From contig JAQGHJ010000954.1 in NCBI GenBank assembly GCA_028288905.1, positions 1 to 5,496 on the forward strand: a stretch of 5,496 nucleotides of DNA, read 5' to 3'. Within the stretch, counting starts at the first letter, position 1. Every line of letters begins with the position of its first letter. The position numbers and the translations under genes were made by a program. The notes below the pieces were generated by a model. That model made no database searches. It was not told the DNA's origin and worked only from the letters and a program-made list of their open reading frames with translations. The stretch is from Phycisphaerales bacterium. GTDB lineage: Bacteria; Planctomycetota; Phycisphaerae; Tepidisphaerales; Tepidisphaeraceae. Shown here piece after piece: positions 4,724 through 5,496 of the stretch.

Positions 4724-5496
4724 ATGCGAACGTCACACATCGAGCTGCGGGTCGACCTGGGAACCAGTGCCGGACGTCAGGTGGTGACCGGCGTCGTGGA
4801 GGTTGTACGGCAGGCCGGCCGCTGGGCGGTCGACGTCCGCGAGGCACGCCGGCCCGTTGAGGCGACGGGCGACCGGTCCCGGCTCCAGGAGGGGGAACCG
4901 GGAGGAACGATCGCGGCAGAACTCGCGTCGGGCGACCTGCGGGTGACGGCCCGAGCCGCGCAGGGCGCCTCGGCGGCCGCGGGCGAGCCGGCCGAGGTGT
5001 GGGTGCGGGCGGACGCGACTGCCGCCGGTCGATTGGCGGCGGACGCGGCGGTCGGAACGGGGGCGTCGCACGTGCTGCTCGTCGCCGAGGTTCCGGCGGA
5101 TAGAACCTCACCCGGGTCAACCGAAGCGGACCTCGGCTCCAACGCGGTGGCCGTCGCGGTCCGGGCGCGGCTGGACGAGTCGGGGCGGGTGGTGGTCGCG
5201 GGACCGCCGGGACCCTGCGGGCCGGCCGGCGGGGGGGAGTTCGGGCGGTGGGTCGCGTGGGCGGCGACGGTGCCGAAGCCGTGCGCGGCCGTCGCCCGCA
5301 CGGCGGCCGACGGGTACCGGCTGTTGGAGGCGGCCCGGGCGGGTGGCGTGCGGGTGCCGGACGACCTGCACGTCGTCGCGGCCGACGGGGACGACGTGCT
5401 CGCCCCGCTCGCCCGCCCGTCCCTCGCCCGGGTCGACCGGGACTGGCAGGAGGTCGGGCGGCGGGCGGCGACGGAACTGGCCCGGCTGCTGGCCGG
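4724..5496 (+). CDS. XylR/LacI-like sugar-sensing regulator (3' end cut off)
   Basis: The frame from ATG 4724 runs without a stop to the window edge, giving 257 residues. They resemble the periplasmic-binding-protein-like sensor domain of XylR, which in that family is N-terminal and followed by an AraC-type DNA-binding domain; the latter would lie beyond the window. Visible matches are the opening HIELRVDLGTSAGRQVVTGV (5-24), like the XylR strand and helix 1; AGRLAADAAV (101-110); VPKPCAAVARTAADGYRLLEAAR (183-205); GVRVPDDLHVVAADGDD (208-224); and SLARVDRDWQEVGRRAA (233-249). The middle (about 43-92 and 124-140) is poorly conserved. The usual ND pair after the PKP strand reads RT (192-193), and the VDND loop reads AADGDD, so ligand contacts may differ. 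The gene follows the permease on the same strand after 137 bp and is the likely regulator of the transporter. No clear ribosome site precedes the start; the frame is open back to 4628 without another ATG. Confidence 0.75.
   Translation, partial: MRTSHIELRVDLGTSAGRQVVTGVVEVVRQAGRWAVDVREARRPVEATGDRSRLQEGEPGGTIAAELASGDLRVTARAAQGASAAAGEPAEVWVRADATAAGRLAADAAVGTGASHVLLVAEVPADRTSPGSTEADLGSNAVAVAVRARLDESGRVVVAGPPGPCGPAGGGEFGRWVAWAATVPKPCAAVARTAADGYRLLEAARAGGVRVPDDLHVVAADGDDVLAPLARPSLARVDRDWQEVGRRAATELARLLA

Noticed and set aside
4627..4860. 77-codon frame before and over the start of the XylR-like gene
   Set aside because: It overlaps the regulator in another frame, is Arg/Gly-rich, and its internal ATG at 4639 abuts a GGGAGGG run with no spacing.
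4777..5301. 174-codon minus-strand frame opposite the XylR-like gene
   Set aside because: The Ala/Thr/Ser/Pro/Arg-rich translation has no domain, while the plus strand shows clear XylR-like motifs.
1..5496. CRISPR array, tRNA or rRNA genes
   Set aside because: No regularly spaced direct repeats, cloverleaf-like segments or rRNA-like conserved stretches were seen on either strand.

Overview
The window is very GC-rich and carries long spurious open frames on both strands, as expected for such DNA. The gene content (a Fur-type repressor with altered metal ligands, a sugar ABC transporter without its own ATPase, a XylR-like sensor/regulator) together with sparse Shine-Dalgarno signals suggests a high-GC planctomycete, perhaps Gemmataceae-like. 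That assignment is an inference from style and gene content, not from a marker gene.

Layout. Positions 1-471 are a lower-GC flank with no large gene. It holds a perfect 7-bp inverted repeat (208-227), one possible 33-residue small protein (256-357, +) and a weak hairpin (413-449) beyond the end of the next gene. A Fur-family winged-helix regulator lies on the minus strand (472-993). A 109-bp divergent spacer (994-1102) has back-to-back promoter candidates and a 29-bp-spaced dyad. To its right, on the plus strand, is a three-gene carbohydrate (CUT1-type) ABC importer cassette: solute-binding protein (1103-2674), first permease (2671-3546, ATGA overlap) and second permease (3753-4586). The two permease genes are separated by 206 bp of non-coding DNA with a 37-nt, almost perfect hairpin inside imperfect inverted ends, which looks like a small repeat element dropped into the operon. 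After the second permease comes a G-tract and purine-rich stretch (about 4577-4640), a pair of competing small hairpins (4653-4699), and then a XylR/LacI-like sugar-sensor regulator (4724 to the window end, cut off at its 3' end).

How they fit together. The binding protein and the two permeases would form the import channel for a sugar or oligosaccharide. No nucleotide-binding subunit is present, so the importer presumably borrows a shared MsiK/UgpC-like ATPase encoded elsewhere. The downstream XylR-like protein is the obvious candidate sugar-responsive regulator. The divergent Fur-like gene shares the control region, but a regulatory link to the transporter is only a possibility. I see no clear evidence of a wholly new system. 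The points most worth checking are the repeat element splitting the permease pair, the Fur protein lacking key metal ligands, the diverged sensor domain, and the small upstream ORF.
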